From assembly GCA_902762305.1 (NCBI GenBank), contig CACWNW010000014.1, positions 1-64,000 of the forward strand: a stretch of 64,000 nucleotides of DNA, in the 5' to 3' direction. The notes below the pieces were generated by a model that was not told where the DNA came from, did not search any database, and worked only from the letters and a program-made list of their open reading frames with translations. This document shows positions 7,417 through 14,494 of the stretch, piece after piece. Every line of letters begins with the position of its first letter. The stretch's first letter is position 1. The stretch comes from Fibrobacter succinogenes. GTDB lineage: Bacteria > Fibrobacterota > Fibrobacteria > Fibrobacterales > Fibrobacteraceae. Position numbers and translations under genes: made by a program.

Positions 7417-7779
7417 TTAAATGCGAATGTCCCTTCTGCAGCCCGGAGTCGGACGCTTAGGAATCGGCGGATTGACAACAACAATAATAATGATAATGTC
7501 GGCAAGTCGCTTAGCAACAGATTCCGTAAGCTGAGCCTTGAAAGCCTTGTCGAGCTTTTTGGTAGCGACAGCATTCTTGATCTGAGTAGTGAAAGCCGGA
7601 GTCAGATCGATGCCCTTCTTCTTGGCAAACGTAGCCGGGTTCTTCTGGAACGCAGCGACATCGTCATCCGTCTTGATTGCAGCAATGAGAGCGCTCGCCT
7701 GAGCGTTAGCAATTGCATTGTTCTTCTTTTGGATCGTTGCAGCAAATTTTGCAGTAGCATCGATTTTTTTTACAGCCAT
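7417..7779 (-). CDS. RiPP precursor-like protein with Ile5-Val3 core
   Basis: 120 residues, first gene of the cassette, behind an excellent ribosome site (AAGGAG, 7 bp before ATG). Residues 1-93 are Ala/Lys-rich and helical, and include DDDVAAFQKNPATFAKKKG, which by eye resembles the conserved segment of nitrile-hydratase-like or Nif11-like leader peptides. Residues 94-120 differ sharply: D-IIIII-VVV-N, then PPIPKRPTPG, a single C114, and a basic end RRDIRI. An acidic/helical leader followed by a short hydrophobic, proline-rich tail next to a radical SAM/SPASM gene is the usual layout of a ribosomally made, modified peptide. No protease or exporter is nearby, so processing is unknown. It could also be an ordinary small helical protein. 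Only the gene call is firm. Confidence 0.8.
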   Translation of the reverse strand: MAVKKIDATAKFAATIQKKNNAIANAQASALIAAIKTDDDVAAFQKNPATFAKKKGIDLTPAFTTQIKNAVATKKLDKAFKAQLTESVAKRLADIIIIIVVVNPPIPKRPTPGCRRDIRI

Positions 7780-8148
7780 TTTGGACTCCTTATATTAAGA
7801 AAAGTTTTTCGTAATATAAAATAAATTTCCAACAAGCGAACGTTTTTTCTACAAAATAATCACATGTAAAAAAGAAATTACCTCAATTCCCTTGTGTGTA
7901 ATACAAACAGCACACAACGTATTGTTTTTACTAATGAATTATTTTGAAATTTCGCTCCTTTCCAAACTCTGAATCAAAACCGAATTTCATTTTTTTGCGA
8001 AATTCAAGAAAAAACACCTCCTTTTTGGGGATAGAAGCAGGATTATGGCACGGAATTCACTACTCGAAAGGGGTTTCCCAAAATCAACAGCAAGCAGGTT
8101 AAATATCTTTGGGGAAACAGCGAATTATGTGGAGCAAAAGACCTGAAT
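7780..8148. other. AT-rich intergenic region between divergent units
   Basis: About 370 bp with no credible gene on either strand. The minus-strand part next to 7779 should hold the promoter of the precursor gene (TATATT at about 7815-7820 is a weak -10 candidate). The part next to 8149 has GGAG about 14 bp before the plus-strand gene. No repeat of the classes seen elsewhere in the window was found. Confidence 0.5.
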
Positions 8149-8694
8149 ATGAGGCGCAAGGATAGAGAAGTTTTAGGCGACGAGAATATCGCAAAGATTA
8201 TCGAGCAGTGCACGACCTGCCATGTCGCGATGGTGGACGATGCGGATGCGGGTATGCCCTACGTGATTCCGCTGTCATTCGGGTACAGCCTCTCGGGCGG
8301 CGTCCTGGAGCTGTACTTCCACTGCGCGCACGCAGGCAAGAAACTCGATTGCATCCGCAAGAATCCGAACGTGGCGTTCAGCATGTGCGTCGAGAACCGC
8401 ATCGAGATCCACGAAGACGTTTATTGCAAGAGCGGGCGCTTTTACGCAAGCGTCGTCGGGCAGGGCAAGGCCGAAATCGTCGAGGATAGCGCCGAGAAAT
8501 GCCGCGGGCTCTCGCTCCTGATGGAACGGCAGGCCGCTGGCGCCGCGCACGGTTCAAGTTCCGCGCAACCTATGCACGCGGCCCCGCACAAGTTCGAATT
8601 CACGCCCGCGCAGGCCGCCGCCGTGACCGTGTTCAAGATAACAAGCACGTGTTTTACAGGGAAAGCGAAAAACGATTATGCTCAAAAGTGTTAG
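8149..8694 (+). CDS. pyridoxamine 5'-phosphate oxidase family protein (NimA-like)
   Basis: 181 residues of the flavin-binding split-barrel family that includes NimA-type nitroimidazole reductases. It opens with MRRKDREVLGDENIAKII, the usual start of this subgroup. Then come the strands CHVAMVDDADAGMPYVIPLSFGY and LELYFHCAHAGKKLDCIRKNPNVAFSM, where the H-x-A-x-x-GKK segment is the flavin-phosphate region. The insert AAGAAHGSSSAQPMHAAPHKF near residue 130 is looser than in relatives. It probably binds FMN and reduces small molecules or senses redox state. Its 3' end overlaps the start of the next gene by 17 bp, so the two are likely translated together. The true substrate is unknown. Confidence 0.85.
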   Translation: MRRKDREVLGDENIAKIIEQCTTCHVAMVDDADAGMPYVIPLSFGYSLSGGVLELYFHCAHAGKKLDCIRKNPNVAFSMCVENRIEIHEDVYCKSGRFYASVVGQGKAEIVEDSAEKCRGLSLLMERQAAGAAHGSSSAQPMHAAPHKFEFTPAQAAAVTVFKITSTCFTGKAKNDYAQKC

Positions 8695-9511
8695 AAAGAT
8701 ACTGGCGTTAGCCTTGGCATGTTCTGCCCTCTGCTGGGCGGAAGAACAAATGCTAAATCTATCCCTGCAAATCACGAAGAACTATATGGTCATCGGTGCA
8801 TTCGGAGGGTGGACTAAAGATTTTTATTACAGAGCAGCACCCGATTTGTATGAGAGCCGCTACATTTCGCTTCACAAAGAAAAAGAAGATGATGCCGGGC
8901 GCATCGTGTGGGCGCTTTACTCCGAAAAGAACGGCACACTGGATGGCGTAATTGTCGATGAAAACAATGATATCTATTCAGCCGTTGGCCGCGGCGAAGG
9001 CGGGATATGGCCTCCCCATCTGAAGCACAAGCTCACACAGCACAGGGCCGATAAAATTGTCGTTGCCCCTTTATCCATATTCGATGAAGTTCTTAAGGAA
9101 CTGCATATAATCCGTCATGTATCGGAATCTGATACAACCGATATTTTCATTATTTTGGACCCGAATAGAATCGCAGAACCTGATGATAATAGAGAAACCT
9201 TCTTGAATAAAGTTCAAACCTACAAGCCGCTGATGCAGATGATAAAAGACGAAGGATTTGCATACCTCACCATCGCATTTTCAAGCGACTTTGATGAAAA
9301 CAAATTTGACTATGGTGATGTAGCGATTTTAATCCAAGATATATATAAGACTTTGGAGTTAGAAGTACCGCCTCGTCGAGAACGCACATTTATTCAGCCA
9401 CTTTCAGCTAGAGATCACCTTATCATAAAAGATAAAGAATTACTCGAAAAAATCAATAAAATTCTAAAGAATGTATTGGACAAGGATAAAACGACAATTC
9501 GACCGCAATAG
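8678..9511 (+). CDS. secreted stand-alone ExbD/TolR-like periplasmic domain protein
   Basis: 277 residues with a signal peptide (ILALALACSALCWA) in place of a membrane anchor. The mature part is clearly related to the ExbD-like protein at 59757-60650. MLNLSLQITKNYMVIGAFGGW matches ALNLSLAITSEYLVIGARGGF, GRIVWALYSEKNG matches GRVIWALYSNGG, and VVAPLSIFDEVLKELHII matches LIYPLSAYDLIAKDLIAI. It lacks the ExbD transmembrane helix with its proton-path aspartate, so it cannot work as an ExbD subunit on its own. It might bind the same partner in the periplasm. The last third (residues 200-277) is unrelated and charged. The start overlaps the preceding gene. Paralogy is seen directly; role is inferred. 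Confidence 0.8.
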   Translation: MLKSVRKILALALACSALCWAEEQMLNLSLQITKNYMVIGAFGGWTKDFYYRAAPDLYESRYISLHKEKEDDAGRIVWALYSEKNGTLDGVIVDENNDIYSAVGRGEGGIWPPHLKHKLTQHRADKIVVAPLSIFDEVLKELHIIRHVSESDTTDIFIILDPNRIAEPDDNRETFLNKVQTYKPLMQMIKDEGFAYLTIAFSSDFDENKFDYGDVAILIQDIYKTLELEVPPRRERTFIQPLSARDHLIIKDKELLEKINKILKNVLDKDKTTIRPQ

Positions 9512-9569
9512 TTTTTGGGGGTCTTAGGGGGCAGGCCCCCTAGGCGAGGGGGTAGCGGCAGACTTGCCC

Positions 9570-9605
9570 TGGACCCTATCGTCACGACGTTCCTCCAGGG
9601 TGACA
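9570..9605. repeat. 36-bp hairpin repeat, unit 1, in a palindrome-rich gap
   Basis: First of three 36-bp units beginning TGGACCCTATCG and ending CTCCAGGGTGACA, with an 11-nt variable centre. The gap around it (9512-9696) also holds two GC palindromes, AGGGGG-N5-CCCCCT near 9527-9542 and AGGGGGAGACCTCCCCCT near 9648-9665. The second may end transcription of the upstream gene. No gene fits in the gap. Confidence 0.7.
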
Positions 9606-9680
9606 GTCTGCAGTTTCCACAGGATGGCATAGGGCAAGGCTAAAGCGAGGGGGAGACCTCCCCCTTTGACTAAAAATTTC

Positions 9681-9688
9681 TACATTTG
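9681..9688 (+). promoter_or_regulatory. TAnnTTTG-type promoter element before pheS
   Basis: TACATTTG, inside AAATTTCTACATTTGTG, lies 8 bp before the pheS ATG and no ribosome site is present. The same string, with one change, precedes menG on the other strand (CAAATTTA at 45737-45744). It matches the known Bacteroidetes -7 consensus, and would give a nearly leaderless message. Confidence 0.5.
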
Positions 9689-9696
9689 TGGCCACT

Positions 9697-10645
9697 ATGA
9701 GTGAAGCTATTAACAATGTGAAGCAGGCGTTTGACGCAGAACTTGCGCAAACCGACCTTACGAACCAAGAAGCCGTCAACAACCTCCGCGTGAAGTACCT
9801 GGGCAAGAAGGGTGCCGTGACCGACCTCATGAAGCAGATGGGCACGCTCAGCGCCGAGGAACGTCCGGCTTACGGCGCTCCAGAAGAAGCTGGAAAGCGG
9901 CTTTGTAGATACGACGCTCCCGGGCGCAGGGATTCCCGCCGGCAGCACGCATCCGCTCTACGACGTGCGTGAAGAGATTATCGACTTCTTCAGCCAGATG
10001 GGTTTCGAGGTGGACTTCGGTCGCGACATCGAGACGGACTGGTACAACTTCGAAGCCTTGAATACGCCGCCCGATCACCCGAGCCGCGACATGCAGGATA
10101 CGTTCTACGTGGACGACAAGGTGATGTTGCGTACGCACACTTCCGGCACGCAGATCCACTACATGGAAACGCACAAGCCGCCGTTCCGCATGATTGCTCC
10201 GGGCCACGTGTTCCGCGTTGACAACGATGCGACCCACGCCCCGATGTTCCAGCAGTGCGAAGGCCTCGTGGTCGATGAAAACATCAGCTTTGCAGACCTC
10301 AAGGGTGTGCTGCAGGTGTTCATGAACAAGCTGTTCGGCGAAGGCGTCAAGACGCGTTTCCGCCCGAGCTTCTTCCCGTTCACGGAGCCGTCTGCCGAAA
10401 TGGACGTGAGCTGCGTGTTCTGCGGTGGCAAGGGTTGCCGCCGTTGCAAGGGCACGGGCTGGATGGAAATCGGCGGTTGCGGTTCTGTGGACCCGAACGT
10501 GTTCAAGAACTGCGGCATCGATTCCGAGAAGTACACGGGCTTTGCATTCGGCTTCGGCCTCGACCGTATCGCGATGTTGCGTCACGCGATTCCGGAAATC
10601 GGTTTGCTGACGAGCAACGACCAGAGATTCCTGAGCCAGTTCTAG
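9697..10645 (+). pseudogene. pheS: phenylalanine-tRNA ligase alpha subunit, frame broken near 9875
   Basis: The N-terminal coiled-coil part ([24 protein letters not shown], then EERPAYG) reads from 9697. The catalytic domain ([18 protein letters not shown] to NDQRFLSQF) reads in another frame. In that second frame coding begins about 9875 with [17 protein letters not shown]. Compared with E. coli PheS, roughly 24 residues of the linking helix between these parts are missing, so a loss of 3n+1 or 3n+2 bases shifts the frame. Class II motifs are intact (FRPSFFPFTEPSAE, GFAFGFGLDRIAML). A Cys-rich insert CVFCGGKGCRRCKGTGW, found in many bacterial PheS, may bind zinc. The protein forms the a2b2 enzyme charging tRNA-Phe and is essential, so the break is more likely an assembly error than a real mutation. 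No pheT is next to it. Confidence 0.85.
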
Positions 10646-10672
10646 TTGGAATGGGCACGGCACGAAGTGCCG

Positions 10673-10708
10673 TGGATCCTATCGGGGCAGAGCCCCTCCA
10701 GGATGACA
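10673..10708. repeat. 36-bp hairpin repeat, unit 2
   Basis: Same arms as units 1 and 3 but with TGGATCCTATCG and CTCCAGGATGACA, so the outer pairing ATCCT/AGGAT replaces ACCCT/AGGGT. The centre GGGC-AGA-GCCC is itself a hairpin. Confidence 0.75.
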
Positions 10709-10712
10709 ATAT

Positions 10713-10747
10713 GAAAAAAACGGGCCATGAGGTCCGTTTTTCTTTTT
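10713..10747. terminator. bidirectional terminator between pheS and manC
   Basis: A 7-bp stem ACGGGCC/GGTCCGT with an ATGA loop is flanked by seven A on one side and a T-rich run (TTTTTCTTTTTT) on the other. It can end both convergent genes. Confidence 0.85.
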
Positions 10748-10749
10748 TA

Positions 10750-10785
10750 TGGACCCTATCGCCCCTTCGGGGCTCCAGGGTGACA
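10750..10785. repeat. 36-bp hairpin repeat, unit 3
   Basis: Identical arms to unit 1 (TGGACCCTATCG and CTCCAGGGTGACA) around a different palindromic centre CCCC-TTC-GGGG. It lies 8 bp before the manC stop codon on the opposite strand. Confidence 0.75.
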
Positions 10786-10793
10786 AACGCTTG

Positions 10794-12173
10794 TTATTTG
10801 CAGCGGTGGAAGTCGTCTTCCACGCGGATGATGTCGTCTTCGCCGGTGTATTCGCCCACCTGCACTTCCACGATGACCAGCGGGAGCTTGCCTTCGTTCT
10901 GCAGGCGGTGGACTTCACCCACCGGGATGTAGGTCGATTCGTTCGGGCGCACGTAGAACACCTTGTCGCCGACAGTGCAGGTAGCGGTACCGCTCACCAC
11001 GACCCAGTGTTCGGAACGGTGCAGGTGCTTCTGCAGGCTGAGGCGCTTGCCCGGTTTCACCACGATGCGCTTCATCTTGTAGCGTTCGGAAGATTCCAGC
11101 ACGGAGTACGTACCCCACGGGCGGCTCACTGTCTGCGGCACGTTGATGAGGTCGGAGCCGCGGGCCTTGAGTTCTTCCACCACCTTCTTCACCTTCTGGC
11201 TACTGCTAAGCGGGGCCACAAGGAGGGCGTCCGGAGTATCGACGATGAGCATCTTGTCGAGGTCGATAGTCGCAATGGCGCGCTGGCTGCCCAGCACGAG
11301 GGAGTTCTTCGAGCCCACCGCAATATGGCGTGCGTTCACGTTGTTGCCGTTTTCGTCGTGCGGGTATTCCCCGTACAAACTATCAAAACTGCCCAGGTCG
11401 CTCCAGCCGATGTCGCTCGGCACGACCTTCACCTTCTTGGACTTTTCCATCACGGCGTAGTCAATGGAGTTGCTCGGGATAGCGAGCATGTCGTCGCGGT
11501 CGATGCGGATGGGTTCGCCGGCTTCAACGGGAGCCTTTTCGAGAGCGGCCTTCGATGCGGTGAGAATGTCAGGGGAATACTTCTTGAGTTCTTCGAGGAA
11601 GGTCTTCGCCTTGAAGCAGAAGATGCCGCTGTTCCAGTAGAAGTTGCCTGCCACCAGATACTTCTCGGCAGTCGCGAGGTCCGGCTTTTCCACGAAGCGC
11701 TTCACGTTCTCACCGTCGGCCTCGATGTAGCCATAGCCAGTTTCGGGGCTAGTCGGTGTGATGCCGAAAGTCACCAGGTTGCCGGCCTCGGCAAGTTCCT
11801 GCGCACGGAGGAGGACCTTCTTGTACTCGTCCTTCTTGCGGATTACGTGGTCCGAAGGAGAAACGAGCACGATGGTATCGGGCTTCATGGTAAGGCAAGC
11901 AAGCGCAATCGCTGGCGCGGTGTTGCGGCCCACGGGTTCCAGCAGGAACTTGCTACCCTTGTGGCCTTCTGCCTCAAGCTGGTCCTTCGCAAGGAAGAAC
12001 TGGTCGGCGTTAGAGACAATGAACTGCGATTCGCACACGGCGGAGTTCGTGACGACCGTCTTGCGGAAAAGGGACTGCCCGTCAAAGAGCGGGGCAAACT
12101 GCTTGGGCATCAGGGAACGGCTCACGGGCCAAAGGCGCGTGCCCGAACCACCACAAAGAATCAGGTTAATCAT
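10794..12173 (-). CDS. manC: mannose-1-phosphate guanylyltransferase/mannose-6-phosphate isomerase
   Basis: 459 residues, full length for the bifunctional type II ManC family. The N-terminal nucleotidyltransferase has GGSGTRLWPVSRSLMPKQF at residues 8-26 (nucleotide-binding signature) and FVEKPDLATAEKYL near 175. The C-terminal cupin (RPWGTYSVLESS from about residue 355, then KPGKRLSLQKHLHRSEHWVV) is the isomerase domain. It makes GDP-mannose from mannose-1-phosphate, and mannose-6-phosphate from fructose-6-phosphate, feeding surface polysaccharide. It follows wza and wzb on the same strand after a 27-bp gap, fitting an export-linked glycan operon. Confidence 0.95.
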   Translation of the reverse strand: MINLILCGGSGTRLWPVSRSLMPKQFAPLFDGQSLFRKTVVTNSAVCESQFIVSNADQFFLAKDQLEAEGHKGSKFLLEPVGRNTAPAIALACLTMKPDTIVLVSPSDHVIRKKDEYKKVLLRAQELAEAGNLVTFGITPTSPETGYGYIEADGENVKRFVEKPDLATAEKYLVAGNFYWNSGIFCFKAKTFLEELKKYSPDILTASKAALEKAPVEAGEPIRIDRDDMLAIPSNSIDYAVMEKSKKVKVVPSDIGWSDLGSFDSLYGEYPHDENGNNVNARHIAVGSKNSLVLGSQRAIATIDLDKMLIVDTPDALLVAPLSSSQKVKKVVEELKARGSDLINVPQTVSRPWGTYSVLESSERYKMKRIVVKPGKRLSLQKHLHRSEHWVVVSGTATCTVGDKVFYVRPNESTYIPVGEVHRLQNEGKLPLVIVEVQVGEYTGEDDIIRVEDDFHRCK

Positions 12174-12200
12174 AACGCTAAACCTCTATTATTTTCGGCC

Positions 12201-13328
12201 CTACTTGCCGTTCATTATAAGTTCTATGTTGCGCGCTGCTCCCATACCATCGGACACGCCCTTGACGGACGGAAGAATCAGACCAATAATGCGGTTCCAT
12301 GTGGCAAGGCCCGAAGCATCGACATACACGACGTCGCGAGCGTTCAGGTTGAACCTTTCGGCCATCGCCAAAGCCATAGCGTTTTTCGCATTCAGGTGGA
12401 ACACGTCAATCTGCGCTTCCGAAGTATTGCGGATAACATAAATAGCCCTAGAAGAAGCGTTGGTCGCCTGCAGGCCACCCGCAGTGGCAAGGGCTTCCGC
12501 CAAAGAAAGTTTACCCTGGTTCACGTTCACGGCGCCCGTCCTTGCGACTTCGCCCATCACAAACACGCGGTTTTCCTTCTGCGTTTCAGAGAGCGTCGGA
12601 ATGAAAATCTGGTCATCGGGTTTGAGCAAGATGCGGTCAAGCGGGAGGTTCGTCCTAAAGGCTTCCAGGTAGTTGATGTCGTAGACCTTCTCGCCACGGC
12701 GCAACTGCATGGCAGACGGGTCCGCTTCTTCGGCAAAACCACCCACGGCAGCAATAGCGTTCGGAATCGTCATCGGCATTTCGTTAAAGGGGACAAATCC
12801 CGGCTTGTTCACCGCACCGGAAACAAAAGCCTTAAGGCTATTGTAGCCCGTCACGCGCACATCGACCTGCGGATCGTTCAAAATCTTGTCGGAAAGACGC
12901 TTCGTGATTTCGGCACGGAGTTCTTGGGCAGTGAGACCCGCAGCCTTAATCTCGCCCGCATAAGGGTAGAAAAGCATACCGTCGGTCGTCACGCGCTGGC
13001 CCGCCGGCTGGTACTGGCCCATCGGGGACGTAAGTTCCGGGTGTTCCCACACCACCACCTGAACCATGTCCAGAGGACCGATGCGGTATTCAAGACTCGG
13101 AAGGGTATCAACAACTAGTTCAGCCAAATCACCGATGTCGGAGTTGGCGGACGAAACCGCAGTCGACGCACTAGCAGCGAATTCTCCCTTTTCAATGGAA
13201 TGAACATAGACCTTGATTCCGTTGTAATCGGCGCCATCGCTCGGGACGCTCATTTGCATTTGAGGTCCCAAAGAACATCCCGCTAAAACGACGGCCAGGC
13301 CGGCCAACAAACAATACAACCTCTTCAT
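12201..13328 (-). CDS. wza: outer-membrane polysaccharide export lipoprotein (Wza family)
   Basis: 375 residues. A lipoprotein signal MKRLYCLLAGLAVVLAGC anchors it in the outer membrane. The Poly_export domain starts at EYRIGPLDMVQVVVWEHPEL, with the typical second part GEIKAAGLTAQELRAEITKRL, followed by two SLBB-type ligand domains (KAFVSGAVNKPGFVPF and RVFVMGEVARTGAVNV). The C-terminus (TWNRIIGLILPSVKGVSDGM) is the amphipathic helix that lines the Wza outer-membrane pore. It exports capsule or exopolysaccharide. The ATG overlaps the wzb stop in a TAATG junction, so the two are translationally coupled. No wzc kinase is nearby. Confidence 0.93.
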   Translation of the reverse strand: MKRLYCLLAGLAVVLAGCSLGPQMQMSVPSDGADYNGIKVYVHSIEKGEFAASASTAVSSANSDIGDLAELVVDTLPSLEYRIGPLDMVQVVVWEHPELTSPMGQYQPAGQRVTTDGMLFYPYAGEIKAAGLTAQELRAEITKRLSDKILNDPQVDVRVTGYNSLKAFVSGAVNKPGFVPFNEMPMTIPNAIAAVGGFAEEADPSAMQLRRGEKVYDINYLEAFRTNLPLDRILLKPDDQIFIPTLSETQKENRVFVMGEVARTGAVNVNQGKLSLAEALATAGGLQATNASSRAIYVIRNTSEAQIDVFHLNAKNAMALAMAERFNLNARDVVYVDASGLATWNRIIGLILPSVKGVSDGMGAARNIELIMNGK

Positions 13329-13771
13329 TATTTGTCCTCGCTCTTTTTAATCTTCTCCACCCAATAAGGAGTCAGTTTCGAAATAAAATTCCATGCAAGC
13401 ACGAAAGCGTTTTCGGGACGGCGATACGGGTCAGGGATATCCACCTGCTGCGCCTCGCCGTAGCGGTGAATCTTTTCGCCCATATCTGGATAACGGCGCT
13501 GAAGTTCCACCTTATGGCCGTTTTCCATTACCAGAACCAAATCGGCCCACTTGAGGATATCCAGATTTATCTGGCGAGCGCGATGGGCGCTCATGTCAAC
13601 GCCATGCTGCATAGCAATCTTCTGACTAATTTCGTGCGCAGGATGATCGACAAGCGCACCGAGCCCGGCGCTCATCACCTTAAAGCCTTCACCCAATTCC
13701 TTTTTCAACAGGTACTCTCCCGTAGGACTACGACAGATATTACCTGTACAAACAACAAGTATGTTCTTCAT
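13328..13771 (-). CDS. wzb: low-molecular-weight protein-tyrosine phosphatase (Wzb type)
   Basis: 147 residues from the ATG at 13771. The P-loop is VVCTGNICRSP with nucleophile C8 and R14. The acid/base aspartate is in the DPYRRP segment near residue 117. In polysaccharide operons this enzyme removes phosphate from the Wzc tyrosine kinase and so controls polymer export. The gene ends in a TAATG overlap with wza. The longer frame to 13813 is not needed. An AT-rich TTTTCTATTTTATG string with no ribosome site precedes the start, suggesting a short-leader promoter. Confidence 0.9.
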   Translation of the reverse strand: MKNILVVCTGNICRSPTGEYLLKKELGEGFKVMSAGLGALVDHPAHEISQKIAMQHGVDMSAHRARQINLDILKWADLVLVMENGHKVELQRRYPDMGEKIHRYGEAQQVDIPDPYRRPENAFVLAWNFISKLTPYWVEKIKKSEDK

Positions 13772-13845
13772 TACTACATAAAATAGAAAATTGACCGTCC
13801 GCCGGTGGGCCACAGACAGCGAGTTATCCCTATGGAGAGAAGGCG

Positions 13846-14409
13846 CTACAGTTCGAACGCGAAGCCCAAGTCCTTGAGGGCGGGGTTCTTCGTGTCCTTT
13901 TCGGAAAGGAGAGGTTCAAAGCCGTTTCCTACAGGCCACTCGATACCGATTTCGGGGTCGTTCCACATGAGGCCCCCCTCGTCCTTCGGGTCGTACAAGC
14001 GGGTGCACTTGTAAACAAAAGTTGCGGTTTCGCTGAGGACCACGAACCCGTGGGCAAAACCTTCGGGAATGTAGAACTGCTTCTTGTTTTCGGAAGAAAG
14101 CGTCACGCCTTCCCACTTGCCGAACGTCGGGCTACCTTTGCGCAGGTCCACCGCCACGTCGAAAACTTCTCCTTCAATCACGCGGACGAGTTTGCCCTGC
14201 GGGTTCTTCTTCTGGAAATGCAGCCCGCGGAGCACGCCCTTCTTGCTCTTGGATTCGTTATCCTGCACGAAGACCATGTCGAGACCGGCGGCATCGAATT
14301 CCGCCTTGTTGTAGGTTTCCATGAAATAACCACGATGGTCGCCGAAGACCGTCGGCTCTACAATCGTCACGCCTTCGATGGAGGATTTAATGAAGTTGAA
14401 TTTAGACAT
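13846..14409 (-). CDS. rmlC: dTDP-4-dehydrorhamnose 3,5-epimerase
   Basis: 187 residues, normal for RmlC. Cupin-fold signatures: GDHRGYFMETYNKAEF, the catalytic-histidine segment VLRGLHFQ (H64), and YIPEGFAHGFVVLSE. It converts dTDP-4-dehydro-6-deoxyglucose to dTDP-4-dehydro-rhamnose, the third step of dTDP-L-rhamnose synthesis. It lies downstream of rmlB across a repeat-filled 67-bp gap. The final reductase gene rmlD is not in the window. Confidence 0.96.
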   Translation of the reverse strand: MSKFNFIKSSIEGVTIVEPTVFGDHRGYFMETYNKAEFDAAGLDMVFVQDNESKSKKGVLRGLHFQKKNPQGKLVRVIEGEVFDVAVDLRKGSPTFGKWEGVTLSSENKKQFYIPEGFAHGFVVLSETATFVYKCTRLYDPKDEGGLMWNDPEIGIEWPVGNGFEPLLSEKDTKNPALKDLGFAFEL

Positions 14410-14494
14410 TTTTGAGTTCCTAGTTAGAAGTTACTTGTTACTAGAAAGTTCAACTAAAGATGCTAGTAACTAAGAACTAGTAACTAGTAACTTT
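14410..14494. repeat. AGTTACTAG inverted/tandem repeat overlapping the end of rmlB
   Basis: The gap between rmlB and rmlC is built from variants of AGTTACTAG and its complement. Two arms of about 30 bp (14420-14446 and 14463-14494) can fold on each other around a loop near 14450-14462. The last codons of rmlB (GTT ACT AGT TAC TAG) are part of the repeat. Confidence 0.65.

Noticed and set aside
10749-13118. 789-codon plus-strand open frame
   Set aside because: Antisense to manC and wza, both clearly recognised; the translation has no known domain.
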